From Spirochaetaceae bacterium (GTDB lineage Bacteria > Spirochaetota > Spirochaetia > Treponematales > Treponemataceae), in contig JAGBFB010000036.1 of the NCBI GenBank assembly GCA_017936665.1, positions 1 through 41,051 of the forward strand: a stretch of DNA of 41,051 nucleotides. Direction: 5' to 3'. A program made the translations under genes and the position numbers. Below, piece by piece: positions 15,082 to 24,722 of the stretch (within the stretch, counting starts at the first letter, position 1; each line of letters starts with the position of its first letter). A model generated the notes under the pieces. That model ran no database searches. It was not told where the DNA came from and saw only the letters and a program-made list of their open reading frames with translations.

Positions 15082-16800
15082 CTAGTTTTTATTTTTTAAC
15101 AAATCACCAAATGGAGTATAAGCTTCATCATCACTGTTGTTTGATGTTGACATATACTGTGAAATTTCATCTCTTTGGAGTTTTTGTTTATATTCTCTTA
15201 CAGAGAAAGCAACCTTTTGTTTTGAAACGTTAACATCAACAACAAATACATTGATTTTGTCGCCAACATTATATTTTTTAACAGCTTCTTCAAAAGTTTC
15301 TTCACGGCTTTCGCAAAGATTAGATTTATTAACTAAACCTTCAATACCTTCTGCTGCTTTAACAAAAATTCCAAAGTCCATAATTGAAACAACTTCACCT
15401 TCAAGTGTTGTTCCAGGTTTATGTTCTTTAGCAAATTTTTCCCATGGATTTTCTGTAAGCTGTTTTACACCAAGACGAATTCTGCGTGTTTCAGGATTAT
15501 TCTCGATTACTACAACTTCAATTTCTTGATTTACAGAAAGTTCGCCACCAAAATGCTTTGTATTTTTAGTCCATGACCAATCTTCAACATAAAGGAATCC
15601 GTCAATTCCGTCTTCAAGTTCAATAAAAGCACCCGCATTTGTAATTTTTACAACTTTGCGTGTTAATTTTGAACCAACTGGATATTTTTCTGTAATTGTA
15701 TCCCATGGATTTTCTGAAACTTGTTTTAGACCAAGAGAAACTCTACCATTTTGAATATCATATCCAAGAATCATACATTCAACTTCGTCACCAATTTTTA
15801 CAACTTCTGATGGCTTGTTGATTTTCTTTGTCCAAGAGAATTCACTGATATGAGCAAGACCTTCAATGCCTTCTTCAAGTTCGATAAATGCACCAAATTC
15901 AGTAAGTTTTGTAACTTTACCTTTAACTACATCGTTAACATTGTATTTGTCTTCAAAATGTAGCCATGGATCTTCTGAAAAATGTTTTAATGAAAGATTG
16001 ATGCGTTTTTCTTCTGGTTCAAGACGAATAACTTTAACTTCGATTTCTTGACCTTTTTTAACAAAATCTTTAGGTCTAGTTACATGCCCCCAACTCATAT
16101 CATTGATATGAAGAAGACCGTCAAATCCACCTAAATCAATGAAAGCACCAAAACTTGTAAAACTCTTAACAGTTCCCTTAACAGTTGCACCGATTTCAAC
16201 TTCATTAAAGAACTTGTCACGATTTTGAGTCATTGACTCTTCAAGATATTTTCTTCTGTTTACAACAACATTTGTTTTGCTGTCTGTAAACAAGCGTTCA
16301 ATATAAAATTTGCTTTTTGTTCCAAGTAATTTTTCAGCTTTTTCAACTTTCTGACTGTCTGATTGACTGATTGGAAGAAAAGCGTGAATTCCACTTCCTA
16401 AATTTACGTCAAATCCACCTTTTACAATTTTTTCAATTGTACCTTCTACAGGAACTTTGTCCTTGTATGCCTGACGAACATTCTTCCAAAGTTGTTGAAA
16501 ATCAGCTTTTTGCTTTGAAACAATAACTTCACCATGTTTATTCTCTTTTGTAACGAGAACAACACTAACCACATCACCAACTTTCGGTACTTCCGAAAAC
16601 TCCGTTATTGGGATTTTTCCTTCTGACTTGTATCCTACGTCAACAAATACTTGGTCTGGTGTAACTTGTACTACATAACCATCAACAAGTTGTCCTTCTT
16701 CGAGAGATTCAAGACTTTTTAGATACTTTTCTTGTAATTGTGTCTGAATGTTGTCTTTGGAGTTTAGACCTTCATCCATTACCACGTCCTTCTGTTCCAT
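15082..16800 (-). CDS. rpsA: 30S ribosomal protein S1
   Basis: 572 residues with six S1 (OB-fold) repeats starting roughly at 36, 120, 203, 288, 375 and 462. The later repeats carry the classic GAFIEL...GIEGLxHISE pattern and are separated by the conserved ENPW linkers. S1 brings mRNA to the ribosome and is most needed for mRNAs with weak Shine-Dalgarno sites, several of which occur here. AAGGG (16807-16811) overlaps the cmk stop and sits six bases before ATG, so cmk and rpsA are translationally linked. The cmk-rpsA order is widely conserved. Confidence 0.97.
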   Translation of the reverse strand: MEQKDVVMDEGLNSKDNIQTQLQEKYLKSLESLEEGQLVDGYVVQVTPDQVFVDVGYKSEGKIPITEFSEVPKVGDVVSVVLVTKENKHGEVIVSKQKADFQQLWKNVRQAYKDKVPVEGTIEKIVKGGFDVNLGSGIHAFLPISQSDSQKVEKAEKLLGTKSKFYIERLFTDSKTNVVVNRRKYLEESMTQNRDKFFNEVEIGATVKGTVKSFTSFGAFIDLGGFDGLLHINDMSWGHVTRPKDFVKKGQEIEVKVIRLEPEEKRINLSLKHFSEDPWLHFEDKYNVNDVVKGKVTKLTEFGAFIELEEGIEGLAHISEFSWTKKINKPSEVVKIGDEVECMILGYDIQNGRVSLGLKQVSENPWDTITEKYPVGSKLTRKVVKITNAGAFIELEDGIDGFLYVEDWSWTKNTKHFGGELSVNQEIEVVVIENNPETRRIRLGVKQLTENPWEKFAKEHKPGTTLEGEVVSIMDFGIFVKAAEGIEGLVNKSNLCESREETFEEAVKKYNVGDKINVFVVDVNVSKQKVAFSVREYKQKLQRDEISQYMSTSNNSDDEAYTPFGDLLKNKN

Positions 16801-16809
16801 ATTAAACCC

Positions 16810-17442
16810 TTATAAGTGTATTTTGCCTATAATTATCTCACAAACTTCATCAATGGTCAATAGTGAAGTATCAATATATGTTGCATCTTCTGCAATTTTA
16901 AGAGCACCAACCTTTTTATTTTTGTCGATTTCATCTCTTTTTTCTATTGCAGCCTTTATTTCTTCAAATGAAAGGTCGCTAACACCTTGATTAAATCTTC
17001 TTTTGGCACGAACTTCAGAAGTTGCATCAAGATAAAATTTATATTCAGCATTTGGAAAAACAACGGTCGTAATATCTCTACCTTCGCAAACAACGCTTTG
17101 TTTTTCAGTAATTTTTCGTAATTTTTTATTTACAATATTTCTTAATTCTACGATGGCAGAAATTGGAGAGGAATGTTCAGAAATTATATCCTGATGAAGT
17201 AAATGATTTACATCCTCACCATTCAAGATTAAATGTTCATTTACATAATCTAAATCTAAATTTTCTGCATATTCAAGGATTTTTTCTTCGTTATTTAAAT
17301 CAATTTTATCCCGCAAAAGACCTAAAGTAATTCCTCTATAAAAAGAACCTGAATTCAAAAAAGTAATATTTAATTTTTCCGCAATAATTTTTGCAACTGT
17401 ACTTTTTCCTGTTCCTGCTGGTCCATCAATGGCAACTATCAT
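16810..17442 (-). CDS. cmk: Cytidylate kinase
   Basis: Phosphorylates CMP and dCMP with ATP in pyrimidine nucleotide recycling. The P-loop is GPAGTGKST (7-15), LNSGSFYRGI replaces the more usual LDTGAMYR, and CEGRDITTVVFPNA with RAKRR are the family's substrate and lid segments. At 210 residues it is full length. GGAAGG precedes the start. The gene lies between the pseudouridine synthase and rpsA, nine bases before the latter. Confidence 0.95.
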   Translation of the reverse strand: MIVAIDGPAGTGKSTVAKIIAEKLNITFLNSGSFYRGITLGLLRDKIDLNNEEKILEYAENLDLDYVNEHLILNGEDVNHLLHQDIISEHSSPISAIVELRNIVNKKLRKITEKQSVVCEGRDITTVVFPNAEYKFYLDATSEVRAKRRFNQGVSDLSFEEIKAAIEKRDEIDKNKKVGALKIAEDATYIDTSLLTIDEVCEIIIGKIHL

Positions 17443-17476
17443 AAAATTTTCCTTCCTTTTCTTTCAAATATATAAA

Positions 17477-18238
17477 TTATTCACAACTTTCACATAAAGA
17501 TAAAAGACCTTTTACATCATCCGAAGAAAGTTCTCTAAAATTTCCACTTTGTAAACCATTTACTTTTATATTCCCGATTCTAATTCTTGTTAAAGCTTTA
17601 ATTCCAATTTCAAATTTTTCAAACACTCTACGAATTTCCCGATTTTTACCTTCAATTAAGACAACACGCATTCTTCTTGCATTAATTTTTTCTGCATCTT
17701 TGGCTTTATAAAAAACACCTTCAACACGTAAGCCCTTTTTGAACTTTTCAGCTAAATCATCAGGAATTGGAATGCTAGTATCAACAATATATTCTTTTTC
17801 AATTTGAGCAGATGGATGAGAAATTTTTGCTGCAAAATCTCCATCGTTAGTAAATAAAATTAAACCACAAGAAAACATATCCAAGCGCCCGACGTTGTAA
17901 AGCCGTTCTGTAAAATGAGGTTTTAATAAATCAGCAGCAACTTGCCTACCTTTTTCGTCTGCAAGGGAACATACATATCCAGCAGGTTTAAAAAGTAAAA
18001 CATAGCGTAAATTTTCTTCAAAAGTGATAATTTTTCCATCAACAGTTACTTTATCTTTTGAAGTTACCTTTGTTCCAAGTTGGGTTATTTTTTCTCCATT
18101 TACGCAAACTCTACCGTCTGTTATTATTTTTTCGCTAGCTCGACGACTTGCAACTCCACATTTTGCTAAATAAAGTTGCAATCGTAATGTTTCATTATTA
18201 TCTTGCAAGTTCAAATCGCTCACTTTCGGTTTCTTCAA
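17477..18238 (-). CDS. 23S/16S rRNA pseudouridine synthase, RluB/RsuA family
   Basis: An S4 RNA-binding domain (about 18-65, LYLAKCGVASRRASEKII) is followed by the catalytic domain with GRLDMFSCGLILFTNDG; Asp120 is the expected nucleophile. NREIRRVFEKF is the conserved C-terminal motif. The enzyme isomerises a specific uridine of rRNA. No ATG exists before the S4 domain. The frame opens with TTG at 18238, inside scpB, and other TTG/GTG codons (for example GTG at 18223) are possible, so the start is uncertain and probably depends on coupling to scpB (up to 41 bp overlap). Assignment to RluB rather than RsuA rests on the scpA-scpB-rluB neighbourhood. Confidence 0.9.
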   Translation of the reverse strand: MKKPKVSDLNLQDNNETLRLQLYLAKCGVASRRASEKIITDGRVCVNGEKITQLGTKVTSKDKVTVDGKIITFEENLRYVLLFKPAGYVCSLADEKGRQVAADLLKPHFTERLYNVGRLDMFSCGLILFTNDGDFAAKISHPSAQIEKEYIVDTSIPIPDDLAEKFKKGLRVEGVFYKAKDAEKINARRMRVVLIEGKNREIRRVFEKFEIGIKALTRIRIGNIKVNGLQSGNFRELSSDDVKGLLSLCESCE

Positions 18239-18743
18239 GTTTAGGCAAGTCTGAAATACTGTTTAATCGGAAGAACTTTAAGAATTCTTTTGTTGTTCCA
18301 AACTGAACAGGCTTTCCTGGTGCATCTTTTTTACCAACTTCTTTTATCAAATTACGATCTGCTAAAAGGCGAATCATATTATCAGCAGAAACACCACGAA
18401 TAGCTTCAATTTCGGCACGAGTAATAGGTTGAGAATATGCAATAATTGAAAGAGTTTCCATTGCGGCTTTTGACAATTTTGCTTCTGATTTTTTTCCGTA
18501 TCGCTCTTTTAAACAACCCCAAAGTTCTTTTTTAGGTGTAATTACCCATCCACCAGAAATTTGTGATAATTCCACACCAGAATCTTCTGCAGAATATTTT
18601 TCTTTTAAATTTTCCAAAGCGATATCAACAACATCCCTTGAAAGTTCTGAGATTTTTGAAATCATATTTTCATCAAGAGGTTCTGTATCTAAAAATAAAA
18701 TAGCTTCAACAATAGCGGTTTCTTTTTTCAAGTTAAACTCCAT
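18198..18743 (-). CDS. scpB: Segregation and condensation protein B
   Basis: ScpB is a winged-helix subunit of the SMC-ScpAB condensin-like complex. The 181 residues show VEAILFLDTEPL, ETLSIIAYSQPITRAEIEAIRGV and GKPVQFGTTKEFLKFF, all diagnostic. It follows scpA by 51 bp and overlaps the pseudouridine synthase. There is no Shine-Dalgarno site; a TATACT lies seven bases before ATG with TTGAAA 18 bp further up, suggesting a leaderless mRNA in addition to read-through from scpA. Confidence 0.96.
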   Translation of the reverse strand: MEFNLKKETAIVEAILFLDTEPLDENMISKISELSRDVVDIALENLKEKYSAEDSGVELSQISGGWVITPKKELWGCLKERYGKKSEAKLSKAAMETLSIIAYSQPITRAEIEAIRGVSADNMIRLLADRNLIKEVGKKDAPGKPVQFGTTKEFLKFFRLNSISDLPKLEETESERFELAR

Positions 18744-18750
18744 GGCTTAC

Positions 18751-18780
18751 AGTATATCCGTTTTATTGAATCTTTTTCAA
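18751..18780 (-). promoter_or_regulatory. scpB promoter, leaderless geometry
   Basis: Minus-strand TTGAAA (18775-18780), 18-bp spacer, TATACT (18751-18756), then exactly seven bases to the scpB ATG. The geometry matches the moxR promoter. Confidence 0.6.
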
Positions 18781-18794
18781 GTTATTTTATCAAC

Positions 18795-19559
18795 TTATGC
18801 TGCCTGATATGGACGAATTTTTATATCCCCAAACATACGATTTTGATAAATTGAAGCCATTTTGAATTTTACTGCTTCTAGCAAGGCCATAAAAGCACAA
18901 ACTATATCAAGTAAATTTTCTTTACGAACAATTAAATCTGTAAAAGAACATTCTCCTTTATTTTCTAAAAGTTCGTTCATCAAAGTGATTTTTTCGCTAA
19001 CAGAAATTTCTTCATACATATCAAGAATTTTTTCTGCTGAATAAGAAGATATCAAACTAGAAAAGGTTTTTAACAAATCCCAAGTATCAACTTTTTCCCA
19101 TAATTCTTCTTCTTCAAAAGGTAAAACTCTTTGAATACGCTTTCTTTCAAAACTCCATTCAGATTCTTCTTCTTTTTCTTCCATAAGATTAGAAAGTTTC
19201 TTGAATTTTTGATATTCAATCAATTTATCAACTAATTCTTGACGAGGATCTTCAATTTCTTCTCCGTCAAATGAAACTTCCATTGGAAGAAGCATTCTAG
19301 ATTTTATATATAACAAATCTGCTGCCATGGCATAAAATTCAGTTAAATTTTCTAAATCTGTGGTTACAGCATAATCTAAGTACTCTAAAAATTGTTCAGT
19401 GATTTCTGCAATTGGAATATCGTAAATATTTATTTCATTTTTTTTGATTAAATAATGCAAAACATCAAGCGGTTCTTCACGATTAGCAACTTGAAATTTT
19501 TGTTTTTCATTGTTCGAAATAGTAGGCGAAGATAATTTTAATTCATTTTCTGAAACCAT
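18795..19559 (-). CDS. scpA: Segregation and condensation protein A
   Basis: ScpA is the kleisin that bridges SMC heads and binds ScpB. The 254 residues begin with the family's N-terminal helical part (PLDVLHYLIKKNEINIYDIPI, EFYAMAADLLYIKSRMLLP) and end with the winged helix (FMALLEAVKFKMASIYQN). AAGGGGAAA precedes ATG. It is downstream of recA-folK and upstream of scpB, so recombination and segregation genes are transcribed together. Confidence 0.95.
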   Translation of the reverse strand: MVSENELKLSSPTISNNEKQKFQVANREEPLDVLHYLIKKNEINIYDIPIAEITEQFLEYLDYAVTTDLENLTEFYAMAADLLYIKSRMLLPMEVSFDGEEIEDPRQELVDKLIEYQKFKKLSNLMEEKEEESEWSFERKRIQRVLPFEEEELWEKVDTWDLLKTFSSLISSYSAEKILDMYEEISVSEKITLMNELLENKGECSFTDLIVRKENLLDIVCAFMALLEAVKFKMASIYQNRMFGDIKIRPYQAA

Positions 19560-19589
19560 AAGATTTCCCCTTAGTTAATTTATTAAAAA

Positions 19590-20117
19590 TCACAAAGGGC
19601 TAGAAGAAAAATAAACAACCCCTTGATCTGGAAGTTTTTGCAAATAATCGCTATAAAATACTTCACTTATAGGTTCGGCACATTTTGGTAAAATCTCAAG
19701 TAAAGGAATCAAAACAAATTGCCTTTCTGTTAAATTTTTATGGGGAATTTCCAATTTTTTTGTTTTTATAACAGAATTTTTAAATAACTCAATATCAATA
19801 TCTAAAGTTCGTGGACCTTTGAAAATTTCTTTATCACGATTTCTGCCTAAAATAGCTTCGATTTGGTTAATTTCTTTTAAAAGGTCAAAGGCAGATTTTT
19901 CATATTCACCGCAAACAACCATATTATAAAAATCCTGCTGATTTTCATAATACATTGCCTTGGTTTTGTAAATTGACGAAAATTTAGCCGTTTTAGGCTT
20001 AAGAATTTTTTGTAATTCTTGACAAGCTAACTTTAATATTTGAACAGGAGAAAATTCTTCTTCATTTACAGACAAGCAAGAATTAGAACCTAAACCTAAA
20101 ACAACTAGATTATTCAT
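19590..20117 (-). CDS. folK: HPPK, 6-hydroxymethyl-dihydropterin pyrophosphokinase
   Basis: Transfers pyrophosphate from ATP to 6-hydroxymethyl-7,8-dihydropterin in folate synthesis. LGLGSNS opens the protein, and the catalytic GPRTLDIDIEL (101-111) gives the two Mg-binding Asp, 106 and 108. EIPHKNLTERQFVLIPL completes the family pattern; length 175 is normal. Its ATG shares one base with the recA stop (TAATG), a strong coupling. No other folate gene is in the window, so whether the pathway is complete is unknown. Confidence 0.93.
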   Translation of the reverse strand: MNNLVVLGLGSNSCLSVNEEEFSPVQILKLACQELQKILKPKTAKFSSIYKTKAMYYENQQDFYNMVVCGEYEKSAFDLLKEINQIEAILGRNRDKEIFKGPRTLDIDIELFKNSVIKTKKLEIPHKNLTERQFVLIPLLEILPKCAEPISEVFYSDYLQKLPDQGVVYFSSSPL

Positions 20118-21256
20118 TAAAACAAACCACCTGGAGCATCTTCAGGTAAAGATGCTTTTTCAGTCTTTGCTTTTTTTTCGGATTTATCTGATTTTTCGTC
20201 AGCTTTTTTATTTTTTAGAACTTGCCCCGGAAAAAGTTTTTGTCTAATTTGATTTTCTACATCATCTGCAAAATCTTTGTGTTCAACTAAGAAAGCAATA
20301 GCATTTTCTTTACCTTGACCAACTTTTTCTGTAGCAGTTGCATACCAAGCACCTTTTTTGTCGATAAAGCCATGTTTTACAGCAGAATCCAAAAGGCTTG
20401 AAACATACGAAATACCTTTACCAAAGTAAATATCTAACTCAACTTTTCTAAAAGGTGGAGCAACTTTGTTTTTTACAACTTTTACACGAACTCTGTTTCC
20501 AACTGCATCTTCTTCGCCCTTTGCATCAATTGATTCAATACGACGAACTTCAAGCCGAACAGAAGAATAAAATTTAAGAGCATTTCCACCTGTTGTTGTT
20601 TCAGGATTTCCAAACATAACACCAATTTTCATACGGATTTGGTTGATAAAAATTAGAATACAATTTGATTTTCCAATAATTGCAGTAAGTTTACGAAGTG
20701 CCTGACTCATAAGACGAGCTTGAAGTCCCATATGAGAATCACCCATATCACCTTCAATTTCAGCCTGTGGAGTAAGAGCTGCAACAGAGTCCACAACAAT
20801 TACATCTACAGCACCAGAACGCACCAAACTTTCAGCAATTTCTAAAGCTTGTTCCCCTGTATCTGGCTGAGAAACCCAAAGTTCATCGATATTTACACCA
20901 AGATTTTTTGCGTAAACTGGATCCAAAGCGTGTTCTGCATCAATAAATGCTGCAATTCCACCTAATTTTTGAGACTCTGCTATAGCGTGTAAAGCAAGAG
21001 TTGTTTTACCAGAAGATTCTGGTCCATAAATTTCGATAATTCTTCCTTTTGGATAACCACCAATTCCAAGTGCTTCATCAAGAAGAATTGACCCCGAAGG
21101 AACAACTTCTACACCTTCAGCATTTGCAGAAGTTCCTAATTTCATTAAAGAACCTTGACCAAATTGTTTTTCAATTTGAAGGCGTGCTGCCTCTAAAGCC
21201 TTTAGTTTTTCTGAAGCATCGTCTGATACATTGAAATCATTCATTACTTTTGCCAC
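20117..21256 (-). CDS. recA: Recombinase RecA
   Basis: Forms the nucleoprotein filament for homologous recombination. Walker A is GPESSGKT (78-85), with [33 protein letters not shown] and [22 protein letters not shown], all standard. The C-terminal tail is Lys/Glu/Asp-rich. The start is GTG at 21256 with GGGAGGG nine bases upstream; ATG at 21244 (residue 5) with AAGGTGG is an alternative. A TATTATAAC precedes it, but I found no convincing -35 and no LexA-like palindrome, so SOS control is not supported by sequence here. Confidence 0.98.
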   Translation of the reverse strand: MAKVMNDFNVSDDASEKLKALEAARLQIEKQFGQGSLMKLGTSANAEGVEVVPSGSILLDEALGIGGYPKGRIIEIYGPESSGKTTLALHAIAESQKLGGIAAFIDAEHALDPVYAKNLGVNIDELWVSQPDTGEQALEIAESLVRSGAVDVIVVDSVAALTPQAEIEGDMGDSHMGLQARLMSQALRKLTAIIGKSNCILIFINQIRMKIGVMFGNPETTTGGNALKFYSSVRLEVRRIESIDAKGEEDAVGNRVRVKVVKNKVAPPFRKVELDIYFGKGISYVSSLLDSAVKHGFIDKKGAWYATATEKVGQGKENAIAFLVEHKDFADDVENQIRQKLFPGQVLKNKKADEKSDKSEKKAKTEKASLPEDAPGGLF

Positions 21257-21334
21257 CTTAATTACCCTCCCATAGTTATAATAGGTGAAAAATTCAATTT
21301 TTTAGTACATTTATCAAAATTTTTTCAAAAAAAA

Positions 21335-22423
21335 TTACAATTTTTCTCCTGTTAAAGGCTGATAAATTGCCTTTCCTAATAAAAGCAATTTTCCTTCTTC
21401 AACAGAAATTTTTGCCAAAACTTTCAATGGTTTTTCTGGATTTACAGAAATTTCAGATGAAATTCTCAACGGTGCAATTCCATCTATTTTTTTCATATCC
21501 TCATACCCCACAAGAAAATCGGCATTAAAATATTTTTCGTTTGAATTTACATTTGTAACTCTACCAGTCCAAATTACATAACAATCTTGATACAAAGATA
21601 AATCTTTTGAAACTTCTTGAAATGTATATTGCTCTAATTTTGAATCAAAAACTGGTTCTTCAAGATAATCCATCAACTGACGAGCCTTTTGTTTTATTGA
21701 AACAGATGCATTTGAATTTAATAAAACATTAATACATTTTTGAGCTTCGTTATCGTTATAATCATTGTAAAACTTCTTTGCTTTTTCATAATATTGCTCA
21801 ACTTCTGATTGTGTAAGAATGTAATTGTAAACAGAAGAGGCTGTAGAAGTTTCTGTTAAATTAGACTTTTCTTGATATGAAAGAGAAAAACTTGATAAAT
21901 CCGCTCTATCATTTAACTTAACAAATCTTGTTGAAAAAAATATTATCGTAAACACAATAAAAAGTGACAAAACAGAAATTAAAATCGGTTTTACAGGAGA
22001 TTTTTTTGGTAAATCGGGATAAAAAATCTTAATTTTACCATTATGATTCCACTCGCTTATGGTATCTACATCTCCATATTTTTCTAGTAATTTTAAAAAC
22101 TGATGCACTTTAGGATTTTGAGGTTCTAATTCTTGTGCATTTACACAATATTCTATAGCTTGAGGAATTCTACCTTTTTTTAAGAAAAGAACCGCCTGAC
22201 CTAAAATTAAATTCACATCATTTATTTTTATACGACGAGCACTTTTAAAATAATCTTCACAACCTGCAATATTACCTTGATATAAACACGCAACTCCTAA
22301 AATATAATAAAACTGAAAAGAATCCCTGTATTCAAAAATATGAGGTTCTAACAATCTTATTACACTAGAAAATTCTCGTTTTCTTAAAAAATCACGAGCT
22401 TTATCAAGTAAACTTTTAGACAT
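21335..22423 (-). CDS. TPR protein with a single membrane span
   Basis: 362 residues. Cytoplasmic TPR-like helices fill about 1-120 (FYYILGVACLYQGN, AVLFLKKGRIPQAIEYCVNAQELEPQNP), then WNHNGKIKIFYPDLP, a transmembrane helix (about 147-167), and an exported C-terminal half that seems beta-rich (CYVIWTGRVTNVNS). I do not recognise the C-terminal domain. The ATG abuts the stop of the preceding gene (TAAATG). With its two upstream neighbours it forms a spirochaete-type envelope gene set of unknown function. Confidence 0.75.
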   Translation of the reverse strand: MSKSLLDKARDFLRKREFSSVIRLLEPHIFEYRDSFQFYYILGVACLYQGNIAGCEDYFKSARRIKINDVNLILGQAVLFLKKGRIPQAIEYCVNAQELEPQNPKVHQFLKLLEKYGDVDTISEWNHNGKIKIFYPDLPKKSPVKPILISVLSLFIVFTIIFFSTRFVKLNDRADLSSFSLSYQEKSNLTETSTASSVYNYILTQSEVEQYYEKAKKFYNDYNDNEAQKCINVLLNSNASVSIKQKARQLMDYLEEPVFDSKLEQYTFQEVSKDLSLYQDCYVIWTGRVTNVNSNEKYFNADFLVGYEDMKKIDGIAPLRISSEISVNPEKPLKVLAKISVEEGKLLLLGKAIYQPLTGEKL

Positions 22424-23746
22424 TTATTCTTCCAATATTTTCAAAATTGCATCTAATTCTGTATGTAAATATAAAATCCTACCTGCATCATACATTTCAG
22501 GATTTTGTTCTAATTCTTCAATTTCTTTAATAAGTTCTTCTACATACTCTAAATTCAATTTTTCTGGTGTAATTTCAACATAAGGAAGATTTCCATCAGA
22601 AACTTCTTCTGTATAATCTAATTCAACCTCATCTTCTAAAGGAACTTCTTCTAAGTTTTCATCTTCGATAAATTCTTCTGCTGGAATTTCTTCATCTGTT
22701 GGGATTTCTTCTGAAACATCATCAGAAGATTCATTTGTTGTATCAATTGGAACTTCTTCAACTATAATTTCTTCAGAAGTATCTTTTTCTTCTTCATCCT
22801 TTGTTGATAATACAACATACTCTATAACTTCTTCTGCAACTAATTTATCAGATTCATGAACAAAAGAAGCAGACTGCAAGGCTTTTCCACTTGTAAAGAA
22901 GAATGAATTTGTATCTGCTGGCTCTTCCAAATTTGTTGCACCACTAATATAAAATCTAATACCAAATAATTTTTGTGGAGCAATTTTGTAAGAACTCCAA
23001 GTAATTCCTACAGCAGAATTATTTAGAGAAAACAAAGAATTAAATCCACGCCCTGGAACAATTTTTGGCTCCCAAGAATCTACTGATAAAACATCACGAT
23101 TTGCAACAACCACAGAAGCAGGTCTAGTAATTGTATCTCCATCAAGTAAAAATTTAATTGAGTTATTTCCATCTGATGATTTTATCCATTTATCATTATA
23201 CATTGAATTAAATAGAGCCTCAGAATTTAAGGCTTTTATAGTGTTAGTTGAAAAATGTACCGAAGAATTTTCACCTAAGAATGTATCAAAAACACCTCGT
23301 AAACTGTAAACTCTTGTTTTTTTACTGATATTCTTTACCAAAACATCAACAACTACTAAATCTGCTGTTTCTGTAAAAGTTCCTGTTTCTGAAGAAACAA
23401 AAGAAAAAATCAAATTTACTTCTGCTATATTTTTTATATTGTAAGTTATAGTTGCACTGCTTTCAGTCATATTCTGAATAACAGGAACTCCACCAAGTTT
23501 TGAAAGAGGATAAACCTTAGAACCAGCTTTTAGATACAAAAGAGTTCCAGAAGAATTGTCTAATGGGTTCAAAATTGGTTTAAATTTATCGCTATTAGAG
23601 TCTAAAACAGACAAAGTAAAAGTTCCTGCCTTATCGTGAAGTTCAACTCTAAACATTCCAAAAACTCCATCTAAATCCTTTGCCATAGCAAAAGAGCAGA
23701 TAGAAATTACGAGAAAAAACAATGGAATTTTTTTAATTAATTTCAT
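22424..23746 (-). CDS. Exported hypothetical protein with Glu-rich C-terminal region
   Basis: A 440-residue protein with a classic signal peptide (cleavage expected after SFAMA, residue 22), a beta-rich domain of about 280 residues, then an extremely acidic stretch (about residues 325-400, many EE/DE pairs) and a short helical end. The family is not recognised. Export to the periplasm or outer membrane is inferred from the signal. It overlaps the upstream TPR/coiled-coil gene by 14 bp and directly abuts the next TPR gene, so the three products are likely made in concert. Confidence 0.78.
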   Translation of the reverse strand: MKLIKKIPLFFLVISICSFAMAKDLDGVFGMFRVELHDKAGTFTLSVLDSNSDKFKPILNPLDNSSGTLLYLKAGSKVYPLSKLGGVPVIQNMTESSATITYNIKNIAEVNLIFSFVSSETGTFTETADLVVVDVLVKNISKKTRVYSLRGVFDTFLGENSSVHFSTNTIKALNSEALFNSMYNDKWIKSSDGNNSIKFLLDGDTITRPASVVVANRDVLSVDSWEPKIVPGRGFNSLFSLNNSAVGITWSSYKIAPQKLFGIRFYISGATNLEEPADTNSFFFTSGKALQSASFVHESDKLVAEEVIEYVVLSTKDEEEKDTSEEIIVEEVPIDTTNESSDDVSEEIPTDEEIPAEEFIEDENLEEVPLEDEVELDYTEEVSDGNLPYVEITPEKLNLEYVEELIKEIEELEQNPEMYDAGRILYLHTELDAILKILEE

Positions 23747-24722
23747 CTACATCCCCTTCTGAAATATCATCTTGTGTACTTTGATTTTCTTCATTTTCTT
23801 GATTATTTTGAAGTTCAATATCCAAGGCATCTTGAATAATTTGAGCTTTGCGTTTTAAAGCCTCAATATCTTTTAAATATTGAGCATTTCTAGCTTCTTT
23901 TTCGATATTGGCTTGTTCAATAGCCACTTGAAGTTCATTATAGGATTTTTCTAACTCTGCATATTTTTCTTCAAGTGAAACTTTTTCTGTTTTTACAAGT
24001 TCCAATTCTGATTGTGATTTTTTAAGATTTTCGTTTGCAATTCTAAGTTGATTTCTTAAACCAATAGATTCTTCTGTGTTATACTGCTTAATCTGTCTAT
24101 CATAATTTTCTTTTGAAGAAATATATTCTTCACCAGTAACTTTAAGTAGGTATAAAAGTTTTTCTTCTTTTTCTCTTTGAATAATTAAATCTAATCGATA
24201 CAAAGCCTCTACATATTTTGCAGAATTCGGAAAATCAGTAACAACTCTTTCGTAAAGTCCTTTTGCTTCATCAAAATAATAGGAAGCATAAAATGATTCT
24301 GCCATCCAAAATAAAGCGGATGGAAAAAGCTCGTTGCCTTCATTTTCTGCACAAAATTTTTGCAAAAGAGAAATTGATTCTGTATATTTCCCTTTATAAT
24401 GCAAAGCCCTTCCCATTTGATAATCTATGTAAACTTTATATTCGCTATCTGGATATAGATTACAGAAAGTTTGTCCATCTTTTAGCACATCATCATAGTT
24501 TCCGTTAAACATTTCTGACATTACTAAAACATACAAAACTTCTGGAGTTGAAGATTCTGGCAAAGAAACAGCATTTTTCAATAAAAGAATTGCTGAATTC
24601 CAATTACCATCTTTGTAGGCTTGTAAACCTTGAGCAAGATAATCATTTGTAGAAGCCTGTGCTGATAAAACAGAACAAACTAACATAAAATTTAAAAGGA
24701 GAAAAATTATATTTTTTTTCAT
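23733..24722 (-). CDS. Exported TPR and coiled-coil protein
   Basis: A signal peptide (1 to about 23) is followed by TPR-like helices (25-190: YLAQGLQAYKDGNWNSAILLLKNA, ALFWMAESFYASYYFDEAKGLYERV) and a long coiled coil (about 215-305) with an acidic tail. The architecture recalls CpoB/YbgF-type periplasmic proteins, though the order (TPR then coil) is reversed relative to CpoB. It overlaps rpe by ATGA and the following gene by 14 bp. Confidence 0.78.
   Translation of the reverse strand: MKKNIIFLLLNFMLVCSVLSAQASTNDYLAQGLQAYKDGNWNSAILLLKNAVSLPESSTPEVLYVLVMSEMFNGNYDDVLKDGQTFCNLYPDSEYKVYIDYQMGRALHYKGKYTESISLLQKFCAENEGNELFPSALFWMAESFYASYYFDEAKGLYERVVTDFPNSAKYVEALYRLDLIIQREKEEKLLYLLKVTGEEYISSKENYDRQIKQYNTEESIGLRNQLRIANENLKKSQSELELVKTEKVSLEEKYAELEKSYNELQVAIEQANIEKEARNAQYLKDIEALKRKAQIIQDALDIELQNNQENEENQSTQDDISEGDVDEIN

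Noticed and set aside
21257-21334. LexA-type SOS box upstream of recA
   Set aside because: No palindrome of any known LexA class was seen; only a ribosome site and a TATTATAAC.
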